The position numbers were made by a program, and so were the translations under genes. Shown here in pieces: positions 1 to 18,744 of a DNA stretch of 64,000 bases (the first letter of the stretch is position 1; every line of letters begins with the position of its first letter). This DNA is from Chaenocephalus aceratus (taxonomy: Eukaryota; Chordata; Actinopteri; Perciformes; Channichthyidae): positions 24,123,514 to 24,187,513 of the forward strand of contig CM043792.1 in assembly GCA_023974075.1 (NCBI GenBank), read 5' to 3'. The notes below the pieces were generated by a model. That model searched no databases. It was not told the origin of the DNA and saw only the letters and a list, made by a program, of their open reading frames with translations.

Positions 1-6074
<6,074 letters not shown>

Positions 6075-6111
<37 letters not shown>

Positions 6112-6146
6112 GGGGGGGGGTAGGGGGGGGGGGGGGGGGGGGGGGG
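6075..6146 (+). repeat. Poly-G tract of 36, 9 and 24 guanines
   Basis: G-runs at 6075-6110, 6112-6120 and 6123-6146 are separated by T and TA. Such a tract can form G-quadruplexes and is prone to sequencing and assembly length error. Confidence 0.95.
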
Positions 6147-8258
6147 AGCATTGAGGGTGACAGGGGTGAAAGATATATGTTCTGACTTTGTGTATTTTAG
6201 AGCTCACAGGTTGTTTTGAGCCTTTGCCATGCTGAATGCGTCTGAGATATGTCACAGGTGTTATGATGGATTGTAGTGCGTGGTATGTGCCGCATTAACT
6301 TTGCAATTGGTTTACATTGTGTGAGTGTGAGACAGACACACAGAGGAGGTGCGGGTGTGTGTGCTTGTGAATGCAAACACACATCTGTATTATTTTGTGT
6401 ATATTTTCCCTCCCTCGTCCCATCGGTCCTCCTGGGCGTGTTTGCAATTCTGTTGGAGGCAGAACAATGGAGGAAATGAATAACTGAGACACAGCTTTGC
6501 ATTGATTTTCTCATTGTAAATGCTTATGATTTATATTAGATTGAAAATAGACTCTTAGCATTAAACACTCAGCTTGTGAAAGATATTAGATTTGTATGTA
6601 CATTTACTTTTATATTGCTGCTATTACTTATCTTATTCTGTAAAAGCGTGCAGTTTAACAGTATGACATCAAAGGCCTTTGACACTGCTTCAATCACATG
6701 ATGTAGTAATGCAACATGGCTTTAATTATTATATATAATGTTGATCCTTTGCTCAAAGTTGTTCATGGAAAAGTCTGGCAATGTTCGTTTTTGTAATAAA
6801 AAAAAATAGCTTGATTGAACAACAATTATTCAAACTACTGGAGGTTTATTGATTTTTTGGATTTGGTCTTTTGATGTGCTTTGTTGATAATAACAAACAT
6901 ATAGAATAATGCAATGCTAATTCTCTTATGCCAAGACCATAGGCATTAAAAAAATGATATGAAGAGTTGTTAAATATATGGCCAATAATTCTGCTTTCAT
7001 TTTTGAGCAACTCCCCCAGCTTTTTCTGAAAATAACTGAACGTTTATGAGAACATTAAGATTAATGTCATTGGTATGAATGAAGACCCAACTCAGAAAGA
7101 AATGAGAGGTTGAATAGACCTTGTTCGGTTTCATCTTTTAATGAGGTATGTTGACGACATCAATAAGAAACACAATAAATCAACACCAGTCTACTTCATC
7201 AATAACATATAACTACAATAAGATATCATTAAAAACAATGCCCACCATTGGATACAAGCTTTACAATGTCCATTATAAACAATACAAATTGACAAATAAC
7301 TTGTCCCTTTACATGTAAAATCAAACGCTGTAGGGGAAATGCAAAGGCAGGAGCCATCTTGACAACCATTAGTGATGTTGCCATGATGTGTCCCACACAC
7401 CTCCGCTGCATTAAGCCTCCCTGCTGTCCCCTGTTGTGCTTCACTGGGGCTGAGGGATATGTGCACTGACGCAAGCTCCCCTCTCCTCCTGGGCAGCCAT
7501 GCAGGTAAATAAAGTGGTGATTGTGTGCTGAGGGAGGAGGTCACGTGAACACATGAGACATCCTGTTGATAACTGATCCTCTATCTACGCTAATAATGCT
7601 CCTTGTCCTGACTCTCCGCCCGAGTTGAGCTCTGGATCAATCTTAAATACGGTGACTGAAATACAAATTCTGTATTGACCTGCTGGAAAATTCACCCCAG
7701 AGCAGCATCATTTATTTGTATTTAATTGCATCCATGCTCGTGCTTGGCAGCAAGTCATTGATTTCTATATAGGAGATGAGAAAATAGCCTTCACCTTAAT
7801 TACTGATCAATTTAGAGGAATTGAAACGCTCCTGTTATTGAATATGTAACACATCTCTACTCTCTGCTTGTGTTGAAGACGACTTATCGTTACTGCATGC
7901 CACCAAGTGAGCCTGCTCTGACACATCTTACCTTGTTTAGAAGATCATGATACCTCTCTTGTGTTTACTCCCTTATCAATGTGAAGAATGTGTTTGGCTC
8001 TCGCTGGTAGTTTGTGGCTTTGCAGTGATCCTTCATTTATTGTGAATCTGCTCTGTGGTTTGTTATTTGACTCTGGGCTGACATATGTTGCCTTCTAAAG
8101 TGTGTGTAAATAAGCTGTTGTCATCACCATGACTCTTAGTGGGTTCTTATTATTTCCAGTCAATTAAACCTTTTGTAGCTTTTTCACATTCATTATCTGT
8201 GCCTGTGTCTTGTAGCGTCTTTTTATTAGAAACACTTGTGGTTAGTTAAGTTAAAAAA
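6147..8258. other. Non-coding, no gene seen
   Basis: AT-rich sequence with short GTGT stretches near 6320-6365. No gene, RNA or named repeat recognised. Confidence 0.5.
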
Positions 8259-8261
8259 ACA

Positions 8262-8352
<91 letters not shown>
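8259..8352. repeat. (CA)n microsatellite
   Basis: About 94 bp of CA repeats with one CCA interruption. Confidence 0.97.
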
Positions 8353-8354
<2 letters not shown>

Positions 8355-11300
8355 GCAGGGTTCTCATTAAGACAATAGCTGTCAGTCTAACAATGCACCA
8401 ATTAGAGTGTATCCTGTGCTAACAAAGTGCCTCGTTGGGGGCTCATTTCCACCCGTTCCTGAATCCAAATCTTTGTCACTTCAAATGAAAGGCACTTGTA
8501 ACATCACAAGGGCCTATCCACCATTATCCCTCTTTATTATTCATCTCCAATAAGCACTGCAGTTCCCCTCAGGGCGACAAGGCGAGATTTGGTGCAATGC
8601 AATCCTAATCAGACACTGTTTAGCTGTTTTTGGATTGTCTGTTATGTTCTCTCACAATGTGAAAGGTGCTGTGCCTCAGGCACAGCTGAGTGTGACGGGG
8701 CCCCCATGAGGGACCCCATGGTCGCTCCATGGGGAGGACTCCCTAATCCAGGATTATTCTCCCAGACCCGCAGCCAGCTGGATTAGCAGATAGTCTGTAG
8801 AAAAAGGCACCGTCAGCACTCTTTCCTTAGCAGCTCAGTGGATTAGAGCAGTGCAGGCGCTGAGCTGCCTGTGAGGGGCAGAGAGCGGAGGAAGGTCCCC
8901 TCGCAGCCTCACTGCAGCACCATACATGGAGATGGAAAAAAGGGGATGCTTGAGCGCACTCTCATACACGAGGAAGAGTTGATTTTTCCATCCTTCACTT
9001 GGGGTGTTTAAATATGGTGTCAGGAGATAATGTTGGGCGTCACGGTTGGATGGTGCTAAACTAAATTGAGGAAAAAGGACATTTAAATAAAAAGCATTTA
9101 CAGTTATTACTGCAGTAAAATCCATTACTCACGGCCCTGTGTGTAGGCCGCACTGTCCGACAGAAGACAGCTTCAATACAGCTGCAACCCGCCATCCCTC
9201 ATTAGAGAGATGATCTAGTTTATGGTCTGTGTGGGTGTGAGATTGTACCTTTTTAAGTGTGTTGTGTGGTGTGTGCTGGTGAGAGAGAAAGAGTGTTTGA
9301 GAACGGCAACTGGTTGCATTTGTATATATTGTGTTCATTGTGGTGTGTGTGTGAAACCGAGTGCACGATCACAGCAGTGTCAGATACCCCATGCTCGTTT
9401 CTACAGCCGGTAATCAGCTACTATTGATTGTAAAGTAGTCAATGAGAGAAGAGTCTCAATGTGCCCTCAAAGCTGCCGCGGGCGGATCGATCACGGCCTG
9501 CTGCTGAGCCTTTGTGTGCCCGGCATAATGGAATGTGCACAGCAGTGTTTACTTTCCTCGATAAGAACAAAAGAACATGTTCTTTTTAGAAAGTTGTGTC
9601 CATTGTTGGTCATTTATTTCTACAAGGTTAAGAAATATAATCTTGTTTTCTTGCTGTGGTTAAATTCCAAAGCAATTGGCTTCTCACCGTGCAAACCAAT
9701 GCATGTGTTCATCGTCCGTGAGACTGAGATGCATGCAAACACATTACCTCCCTATCAAATCCACATCCTATCAACTTGATGCAGAGAAAGAGGCCATATT
9801 GAAATTGCCAGGTGCCTAATTTGGTCTTTGTTGCACATAATTGAAACCACTCATCCCTCCCCCACTGAAGGGGGAGAGAGAGAGAGAGTGAGAGAGAGAC
9901 GGGGTAGAGAAGAGAGAGAGATAATTGCCTTATAAGGCAGTAGGCTGTTATGAATGTGACGTCTCATTCCCAGCAGCGTGCTGGCAGATGATACGGTAAA
10001 GCCCACATCTCAAATCCATCTGAAGAAAGCTGGCTCTCACAGGCTTTGGTTTGATAGCTCCAGCTGTCTCATTTAGGACTGCATGTGTGTGTAGGAGTGT
10101 ATATGTGAATGTTCCGAAGGGGGAAGGGTGCATCTATGTGTTTTCGAGGGGTGCATGTGTAACGTGTTATTGACTCCTGAATTACTTCTGTGCTGGGGGA
10201 TTTAGTTGGAATTTTAAGTGTGTGTGTGGCAGCGGGGAACATGGATGATGAATAGAGAGGAGTGTGTGAGTTTAAATGTGTGTGAGTGGGATGCTGAGTC
10301 AGGTGGATGATTTACAATGTAAGCATTGCAGTGCAGGTGGAAGCACACACACAGAGACACGCCATGTGTAACATCATTTCTCTTTTTCTTGAGCTTTTCT
10401 GTTCTCCTTCCACCTCCCCCTCTTTGTGTGTTTCTTTCGCGTCCTTCGATCAGATCTCTCTTCCCCTTCCTCATCCTCCCCTTCTTGTTGCATCCCTCTC
10501 TGTTGCTCTTCTCTTTCCCCTCTCCATCACCATCCCTCGCCTTTTCCCTGCATCTCACTGTTCCCCTCCCCCAACCAGACAGCAGTGGCTGGATGTGTTT
10601 GTGTGCATGCGTGATTTTGTGTGTGAGTGTGAATTTGTGTGTGTGTGCGCGCTCCCAGCTGGGGGCAGCAGTAGGGAGGGATGTTCATTGGGGAAATGGA
10701 GGACGGTATGCAGTCTGCTCCTCTTGGAAAATCGTCAGTGTCTCTCCTCCTCGATCCTTTGTCAACCGTGAATTTCTGTTTTTTAACACATCTCTGTTTT
10801 ACTGTATCTGATTTTCCTGCTAAAAAGGATTCCACTCTACCTGTCACCCCCCCTCTTTATCCTGCATCCCTGCCTTCTCTGATTTTCCGGGATTCTTTTC
10901 AGTGTTGCTGGTGCCCTCTCAGCATGAGCCACTGCCCCCCCACAGAGAGGGTTTTCCTGTCACTACACACACTCCTCACAGGGTATCCTCTCTCCACCAA
11001 CAGTCTCTTCAATTCCCAGCCCTCCATTTATCTTTGCTCTTCTTTTCTTTTTTACCTCTCATTCTGGCCTTTTTTTTTTTTTTGTTAGAAGTGCCGCAAG
11101 CTCCTTTCAATTATCTTCCCCTTCTTCTGGCCGGTCGCTGGGAGACAGCTTTTCTGTGCAAATATTTGCTTTTCATGAATATGCCATCATTTAAGCACCC
11201 TGCATAGGTGTGGGCGAGCACCGACGAAATGTTAATGTGGCTCTGCGAGGCCCTGTTGTGCATGTCGCTATCCTCCCATTGCAGGAATCTGGCAGGAGCT

Positions 11301-12335
11301 CAGACAGGGAACATACGGCTGGGTCAGGGCAGGCTCAGGGCAGAGAGAGTGGAGAGAACGAGAGAAAGAGGGGGATACAAGGAGAGGCGAAGGGGAAATG
11401 AGCATTGTGGAAAAAGAGAAATGGGAGTGAAACTTAGCTAGACAGAATGTAACCATGAGGAAGAACTTCTAAACCTCCATTTGCAGCACCAGGTTGAGCA
11501 TGCCAGTCTAATCCTCCAGGTCTAACATGAACCGTGGGGGGGGTTTGTCTTTCGGAAGAGCTGCTTTGTTCCTCTTGAACGCACTTCCCGACCACCTGAA
11601 GGCACATCAGACACTGGACTCAAATTAAAGAAATGCTTTAATATTTATTTTTGAAATGATCACTGTATTTTCTGAGGTACTAAAAAGCGAACCACAAATT
11701 CTTCCCCCGCTGCTTCAGATTAACCTTTCCCCTGTTGTTTCACCCTGCTTTTAATTACAGTGTGGCTTTATCCTCCGGGTTCCCCTTTGAGATCTGCATT
11801 TAATGAAACATGTGTTATTTATAAAATGCCTTATCACTTTTACTATTAGGGGCCAGGAAAAAAACGAGTGTGCTTATACCCCCAGGGAGTTCAATTGTAG
11901 TACAACTGGATGAGGACCAAGAGCCCAGTGTGAAAAGAGGGATTAGAGTCCGTTTCAACATGGAGCTGGTATCTGTTGCAATATCGCCTTAATATGGTGA
12001 ACAGCCACCGCTTTGTTTTAGGCCAGGAATGCAGCAGGGTACCTAAATTAGGGGCAGACATTTCTGTTGGCATCGAGCTTGGCTACGTTGGCAGAGCTCC
12101 TTAAAAGTGAAAAGTGGACACTGTGATATGGAGTAAAACAGTTCAGGGATCTAATAAGGACCAAATAAAACATTGGACAGAATCAGCAAAGGTTTGGTTG
12201 GAATGATAACCAGCAGGTTGTTGGCAAAGACAGATCAAAATCCCATTCTTCAACCCTTTCCTGACATCCTAACTGCAGATTGGATGGTAATGGTCATGAT
12301 GAACCAGTGGTGGAAGAAGCACACAGATCACTTAC
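8353..12335. other. Non-coding region
   Basis: Contains a GA-rich run (about 9868-9922) and long pyrimidine-rich stretches at 10376-10580 and 10838-11090. Complex sequence at 8395-8790 could be regulatory. Open frames through the pyrimidine stretches have low-complexity Ser/Pro/Leu content and are not credible genes. Confidence 0.45.
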
Positions 12336-12954
12336 TTAAAGGTCACTTATTGTGTAAAATGTCTTTTATGCATAAACATGTGTCCCCTTAAGAGATTCGA
12401 AAGTTTCAGGAAAAAAGATTCGCTCACTTTTTGTCCTGATCCATTTATATAAAATGTCTGTCTTAAAATGAGCTGATCAGATTTTGGCCACTTTATGATG
12501 TCATAACATTTTTTTGGCTTGTGTAACCATTAGCCAATCAGCAACCAAGGTAAACCCCCCACCTTATCATCTGAATCTCCTCCTAGAGCACCATTGTGTT
12601 CTTTTTAACCAAATATCTCGCAGAGGGGCGTGGGGAGGGGCTCCTTATTTTCATCTAAAGTAAAAGACAGAGAATCAGCACTTTGGAAACAGGGCTGAAA
12701 CAGAGGGGATTATGCAAGGCCACACTCATTTGAGGCTCAGTTGAGGCTCCCTCCGCAAGATGAGGCCCCCTCCGCAAGGTGAGGCCCACGCAGTCTGCGT
12801 GATCGGCCTGTAGGGAGGGACGGCCCTGGGTTTATGGGGTGCCACAATGCATGATCTGTTTGGTGTTTCGAGCCAAACACTTCAGAGACATGTTTGTATA
12901 TATCTGAGACCTATAATATATTGATGAAAAAACAGTATAATACTGGACCTTTAA
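12336..12954. mobile_element. TTAA-flanked MITE (piggyBac/Kolobok-type ends)
   Basis: TTAAAGGTCACTTATTG at the left (TTAA at 12336-12339) and AATACTGGACCTTTAA at the right (TTAA at 12951-12954) form short imperfect inverted ends with TTAA duplications. No open frame of note is inside. The AAAGGTC terminus is common in fish MITEs. TTAA targets are used by piggyBac and Kolobok elements. Confidence 0.6.
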
Positions 12955-13288
12955 AGTACCAACTCGACCATGTGGAAACGTATGCAGAGTTTGGCTTTGT
13001 GCTGGTCGGGCTAAGAGTTGGTGCCAAAGTTGAAGCCATTTTTGGCACCTCTACAGTTTGAATACAAAAAAGAAGACTGGTTCAAGATTGGGCTCTGGCT
13101 CTTGGCGGTACATCACTATTGGACAATGTCCAGGAGGTGTCTGTAAATCAGAAGATCCTTTTGTTTGAGGTAAATCCACTACCCATTGAGAACACCTAAA
13201 TACCCATTGAATCCAGACTTTTTGTTGGTGTTATTAATGAGCTGAGACCAAGCAGCTTGGACATAAGGAAAACATTTCTTTACTTGCT
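12955..13288. other. Non-coding, no feature
   Basis: Unique-looking sequence between the MITE and the left end of the CACTA-like element. Nothing recognised. Confidence 0.6.
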
Positions 13289-13491
13289 CACAGCAAATTC
13301 TGTGGTGTTAAATAGTGTAGATTTTTCAGTGTAAATTATTTCGAGTTGATAAGTGTTGATTTGGGTGTTCTTTTAACACTTGCAGTGCTGAAAAAGCTCT
13401 AAGGCCGGTGTTCTTTAAGGGAGTTGATTACATGCACTCTAGTTGGAGTTAATTACACTTCCGGTTTTAGTGCGCCTTTTTTCTTCATCTC

Positions 13492-13554
13492 ATGGCGGAG
13501 AACAACCTGTGTCTAGAAGGGGAGCCTACATTATTTCAAAAAGATAAGGACCAG
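13492..13554 (+). pseudogene. Possible 5' exon of the CACTA-like element
   Basis: A short open stretch starts MAENNLCLEGEPTLF and ends at CAG with a gtatat donor. It lies 200 bp inside the left terminus, upstream of the Harbinger insertion. It could be a leader exon of ORF1, but no homology is recognised. Confidence 0.2.
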
Positions 13555-14370
13555 GTATATTCAATCATTTATGCTGATCATTTTTGTATTAAAAAGTATG
13601 TATAAACGTCACGTAGGGTGTGACTCAAATGTGTCAAGGCTGGTGTGGAGGCTTTTGCTCATATGACTCTCACTAGTATTACATTGCGCAAAGTCATGTG
13701 TAATTTCCATGCAGCCATGATGACCATAAGCGGGAAATCAGGTGGAGATGAGTTGCAGCTGTGTTAAGGCCCTGACACACCAAGCAGGTCACCAGAGGAC
13801 TCGCCGACGCCGGCTATTGCGTCGCTGTGGTCTCCTGCGTCTTGGCCATGTGTCGCACGGGAACACACCGCAAAGACTTCAGTGCGTGAGTGGCAATAAC
13901 TCTCCTTACCAGCAGGCGGCGGTAGTGTGTAGTCGTCATTCAAAAGAGGCAACAACCGGAAGACAGAGAAGAAGAACAGACCGTGATATAAACAAACAAC
14001 AAATAGCGTGTGTGTTTCCATTTTCACTCTCGTCCATCGAAAACATGTTTCGTGCGGCACTGGAGCTTGATTTGGGTTCTGCCCGCTCTGTATTAATGTC
14101 ATGTTGACAGGTTATCATCATGTAGGCGTTGATAAAAGCTCATTCTAATGTTGTGTTATGTGTATGAAGGTGCGAAATAAAGTTTTGCATTGCCTATCCT
14201 GCTATTTGTGTTCTTTTAATCACACAGCGATAAGAAACCATAACAATGTGCCTACATAACTGCCAGTTGCAGCCCTAGCATTAGTATTGTTTATAGTAAC
14301 AGCTACAACATTAAAATACTTCTAGGCAGATTGAGGAGGATAATGGGAGAATGAACAGAGAAACATCCAT

Positions 14371-14499
14371 CTGAATAATAATAACTTTATTTGTATCACA
14401 CCTTCCATACATCAGTAAGAAATAAGATATACAATCTGTGTAAAACAAGCAGCAAGAGCAAAGCATAAAGTGGGATCAAATAATGCAGATATATTATAT
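14371..14499. repeat. Short dispersed-repeat tail inside Harbinger left arm
   Basis: AATAATAATAACTTTATTTG resembles the 3' tails of common fish retroposons. It lies next to the start of the Tc1 insertion. The family is not determined. Confidence 0.3.
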
Positions 14500-14794
14500 A
14501 AGAAAAAGTATGTGAACCCTTTGGAATTACCTGGATTTCTGCATAAATTGGTCATAAAATCTGATCTTCATCTAAGTCACAACAATAGACAAACACAGTC
14601 TGCTTAAACTAATACCACACAAACAATTATATGTATTCATGTTTTTATTGAACACACCATGTAAACATTCACAGTGCAGGGTGGAAAAAGTATGTGAACC
14701 CCTAGGCTAAGACTTCTTCAAGAGCTAATTGGAGTCAGGAGTCAGCCAACCTGGAGTCCAATCAATGAGACGAGATTGGAGGTGTTGGTTAAAG

Positions 14795-16540
14795 CAGAGC
14801 CGTATAATAGAAGAGTTACGACATCTCCGTTCACTCCAATGGACCACTTTTTTACAGCAATGGCGGATCGTGGAGCCTCTCAATCGTTCCCCGGAAGTTA
14901 GCGCCAAGGCTAGCAGAGCTGTGGAGTTGCAGCATAATAGACCGTTCGTGACGGACTTTTAAAGGTAAGAAGAAGTTTAAGATTTATATTGCGGATATTA
15001 TCATTACATCTGATTCAAATTAACATGTGTATTAAAGGATGTCAGTGGATTATCCCTAAATTAGTAGATTTAGGGAACGTTTACAGATAACAGATTAAGC
15101 TAGCATACCGAAGCAAGTTAGCAACACACGTTGAACAGCCTTTCAATTGTAAATTCCGTTCTCTTAATGTCATTTCGTCCAACGTTGTTGAATTATAGAA
15201 GAGGGTTTTCTAAACGGGATTGTATGCGGGGGTGGAGGGAGTGAAATATTAGATAAATATAACTTTGGTGCGTGTAAGAGTGAGTGTTTTTAGCAGAGCC
15301 ATATTGTGTCCTTGTGATTATGTTGATTATTACCTGTCTGTATAATGTTGCAGCTCAGCTGATTTTGGATTGATGGCAAAGGGAGAGGGACTTAAGTGAG
15401 AGTGAAAACACAAGGTAAGTTTAATACTACCGTTTTATATAAGTAAGCATACTAAACATGTATTCTATCACTGTATTATATAACTAATCTTGTTAGTAAC
15501 CTACTGTATGGCAGGTGGAGGGGCAGTGATGTTACAGGTGGAGGAGCAAAACTGCAAGACTGCAAACTCACAAGACAGAGAAATCAAAGTCTGTTCTCCA
15601 GAGAAGAGGTTGATTTCACTTCAATTTTTCATATTTTCTAAAGATGTGGAAATGGCACAAAAAAAAACTTGAGAGCTGTAACCAAGACAACTGTAACAAC
15701 ATGAGTAGAGAGCCACCAAGGTTTTTCAAGTCCCTCTCTTACTCCATTTTGCAAACCCAAACTTCCAGGTACATGACGGGACATCTTGCTTGTTTTTGTT
15801 GTTTGCGCTCCTCTGGCTGGGTGCTGGCAGGTGGAGGGCAGTGATCCCTTCCCTTCTTCCCTCAATCTTTGAGACTAATGTAAGTAGAAGACATGGCACT
15901 GTATATTTTCGAACATTTAAAATATTATACCACTTAAAAATAAGAAATATTACTTTTGTTACTAAGAGTTCATACTTATTATACCTGTGTCACCTTTCAC
16001 ACTATAGCTGTGATCATGAGCTATGGGCTTTGTAGATACAGGTCCCAGGGTGAATCGTGGTGCAGGGGCCCTTCTCTTTTTGACCACAGGGCGATGCACG
16101 AAGATGGTGGGTATAGCCTCTGCTCTCAGCCTAGTCTTGCCCTTTTTTGTCTTGACAAACGAGTGACTTGAGGTTACTTCACACACAGAACAACTCAGTT
16201 TTGTCTGCCCACATACATATTCCATAGTGGTTGAATACACAGTATTAGGAAACACTTTATACTTACTGGACATGTTATACTCATTACATACTGTATATAA
16301 AATATGACCAAGAATGTGAGACAACTTTATAGAAATTCATATCACATCTGTTACTGATGCCATTTATCATACTTTGTTAAACTCACAAATAATAAAGTTC
16401 CATAACTTCAGTTGGGAACAAAGACCACACCTTATATCCCCAAGGCAACTTCCCATCCAATAGGTGTGTATAACCCTTTCTCCTGTCTGTTACTACTCCC
16501 TCTTTCAGCACAAGAACCAGAGGGGGATTCAACGGCTCTG
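14795..16540 (-). mobile_element. P-element-like transposon A, internally deleted
   Basis: Starts CAGAGCCGT (14795) and ends ACGGCTCTG (16532-16540). It is flanked by the identical 8-mer GGTTAAAG at 14787-14794 and 16541-16548. An 8-bp duplication is the P-element hallmark. The left part (14795 to about 15780) is the reverse complement of 19384-20347 in element B, and the right part (about 15845-16531) is the reverse complement of about 17673-18366. So it is an inverted deletion derivative lacking the THAP N-terminal exon and the catalytic exon. One end keeps only 9 bp of TIR. Confidence 0.8.
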
Positions 16541-17174
16541 GGTTAAAGCTGCCCTGCCTAGAGCCATATAATAGAAGAGTTACGACAACGGAAGTCCAAA
16601 AACGGTTATCGTCACGTGGTTCATGTAAGACGAGGATCGTTCTCCGGAAGTTCATGGCGGGCAATGTGAATGCATTGATAACAGGAGATAGAACTACGAT
16701 TTTTGGTAATTATTAGTGAATAAAGGTTTTGATTTGCAACATTTCTACAACAAATCGATATGTGTATGTATTTACATCAATATGTTTAAAAAATAAAATA
16801 GAATTTGCTAATATTAAGTGATAATATTAGGATTAGTGTGAACAACTAGTTTACATGTTAGGCTAACAGTGCCTTGGTTAAAGAGCCTGTTGATGTTTAT
16901 TTATAGCTTTGAATTCTTTAAAACCAATATTATCTTCTTTAAACTTGTATGGTAGTCAGGAGCATCACTTTCTAATGTTTATTGATATATTTAGAGGGAG
17001 GGGATCTAAAGTAATGCTTTAAAATTCAGATTAGATTAATTTCTACCATTTTCTTAAATTCATGGTAGTTTCAGTAATCCCCTGGTAATTGAGGACACAA
17101 GTTATCTAAATGACCAATGTCATCTTTATGGCTTTCAGAAAGGACAGGAGACCGATAGGTGACTATCAAAGGAC

Positions 17175-17175
17175 T

Positions 17176-17206
<31 letters not shown>
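17175..17206 (+). repeat. (AGC)n trinucleotide repeat
   Basis: About ten AGC units, followed by ATGATG, lie 145 bp upstream of the THAP start codon of element B. Confidence 0.95.
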
Positions 17207-17207
<1 letters not shown>

Positions 17208-17349
17208 GATGATGTTAAATGTGTTGTTTTAGGAACATCCATTGCAAATACATGGAATTCAATAAACATTGAATAGCATACCATGCAGTTTGTCGGTGCA
17301 TTTTCCTCCGTGTTGTCCTGGTTTGCTGTGCTGCCTCCTAGTCGCCACC

Positions 17350-17493
17350 ATGGTTTGCTGTGCTGCCTGGGGATGCTCAAATCGCTCCGAGAAAGGAATA
17401 CGAATGTACGGCTTCCCCACTGACACAGAGCGGAGGAAAAAATGCCTGGCTCAAGTCAGCAGGAGCAATTTCACGACCAACAGCATGTTGTGA
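17350..17493 (+). pseudogene. P-like transposase exon 1: THAP domain, N-terminal half
   Basis: The ATG at 17350 sits in an excellent Kozak context (GCCACCATGG). The product reads MVCCAAWGCSNRSEKGIRMY then GFPTDTERRKKCLAQVSR. The CCAAWGC start, the F-P pair and the basic R-K-K-C segment are the N-terminal half of a C2CH THAP zinc finger, which P-type transposases use to bind their ends. The frame closes with TGA at the point where the third zinc Cys should fall, so a base change or lost splice donor has broken it. Confidence 0.8.
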
Positions 17494-18060
17494 TATGATT
17501 ATATATGTGATGTAATTATATACAACACCTGCATTTGCACTTTTTCACAAAACGAAAACCACACCATTGGGAAAGCTTAATGTTTTGTTTAATACAAAAA
17601 AACAGGGAAAGGTTTGAAAAACACAGAGTTGAGACTCAGGATGAGGGTCTCAGTGCAGGTATTCAGGCTCCATTGAATCCCCCTCTGGTTCTTGTGCTGA
17701 AAGAGGGAGTAACAGACAGGAGAAAGGGTTATACACACCTATATAGCACACCTATTGGATGGGAAGTTGCCTTGGGGAGATAAGGTGTGGTCTTTGTTCC
17801 CAACTGAAGTTATGGAACTTTATTATTTGTGAGTTTAACAAAGTATGACAAATGGCATCAGTAACAGATGTGATATGAATGTCTATAAAGTTGTCTCACA
17901 TTCTTGGTCATATTTTATATACAGTATGTAATGAGTATAACATGTCCAGTAAGTATAAAGTGTTTCCTAATACTGTGTATTCAACCACTATGGAATATGT
18001 ATGTGGGCAGACAAAACTGAGTTGTTCTGTGTGTGAAGTAACCTCAAGTCACTCCGCAGG

Positions 18061-18241
18061 CACATTTTGATGCAGACCAGTTTGTCAAGACAAAAAAGGG
18101 CAAGACTAGGCTGAGAGCGGAGGCTATACCCACCATCTTCATGCATCGCCCTGTGGTCAAAAAGAGAAGGGCCCCTGCACCACGATTCACCCCGGGACCT
18201 GTATCTACAAAGCCCATAGCTCATGATCACAGCTATAGTGT
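18061..18241 (+). pseudogene. P-like transposase exon 2: THAP domain, C-terminal half
   Basis: After a CCGCAG acceptor the frame reads HFDADQF...RLRAEAIPTIF and then a basic linker ending at a GTGACA donor. The HF and AIPTIF motifs close a THAP domain (C2CH finger plus AVPTIF box). Element A carries the antisense equivalent (about 16050-16170) but lacks about 25 bp covering the HF motif. Confidence 0.65.
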
Positions 18242-18364
18242 GAAAGGTGACACAGGTATAATAAGTATGAACTCTTAGTAACAAAAGTAATATTTCTTAT
18301 TTTTAAGTGGTATAATATTTAAAATGTTCGAAAATGTACAGTGCCATGTCTTCTACTTACATTA

Positions 18365-18742
18365 GTCTCAAAGATTGAGGGAAGAAGGGATGAGGAGACT
18401 GAGAGAAAGGAAAGTGAGGGTGAAGAAAGAGAGGACATGGCTAGTGAGGAGAGACAGGGAGGGCGGACATCAGCCAGCAGCCAGTCAGTATACGAGGGAA
18501 CCAGCAGCCAGTCAGCATACGAGGGAACCAGCAGCCAGTCAGCATACGAGGGAACCAGCAGCCAGTCAAACAGATCTATTAAAACAATTAAAGAGAAAAT
18601 TAAAGAGCCAAGAAGGAATCACCAAAAAGCAAAGGCTGCACTAAGAAAAATCAGGAAGGAAAATGCAGCTCTCCAGACAACAATGAAGATTAGGGACAAG
18701 AAATATAAGAAACGTTTTCAAAAGACCAACTTAAGGCATTAG
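18365..18742 (+). pseudogene. P-like transposase exon 3: Ser-rich repeat and coiled coil
   Basis: In the best frame this reads an acidic EETERKESEGEEREDM segment. Tandem SQSAYEGTS repeats of 27 bp follow (about 18475-18570). A charged helix, KAKAALRKIRKENAALQTT, then looks like a leucine-zipper type coiled coil, as found between THAP and catalytic domains in P transposases. The frame ends at 18742. The next sequence (LKALGRLTTKGMKWSNETIK) is in a different frame, indicating a frameshift. Confidence 0.6.
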
Positions 18743-18744
18743 GC

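Noticed and set aside
10307..11088. Several overlapping Ser/Pro/Leu-rich frames
   Set aside because: They arise from pyrimidine-rich low-complexity DNA. No splice sites or homology support them.
17535..17783. 82-residue frame between the two THAP exons of element B
   Set aside because: It falls in the probable intron between the THAP halves, and part of it is mirrored in element A. It has no THAP or transposase motif.
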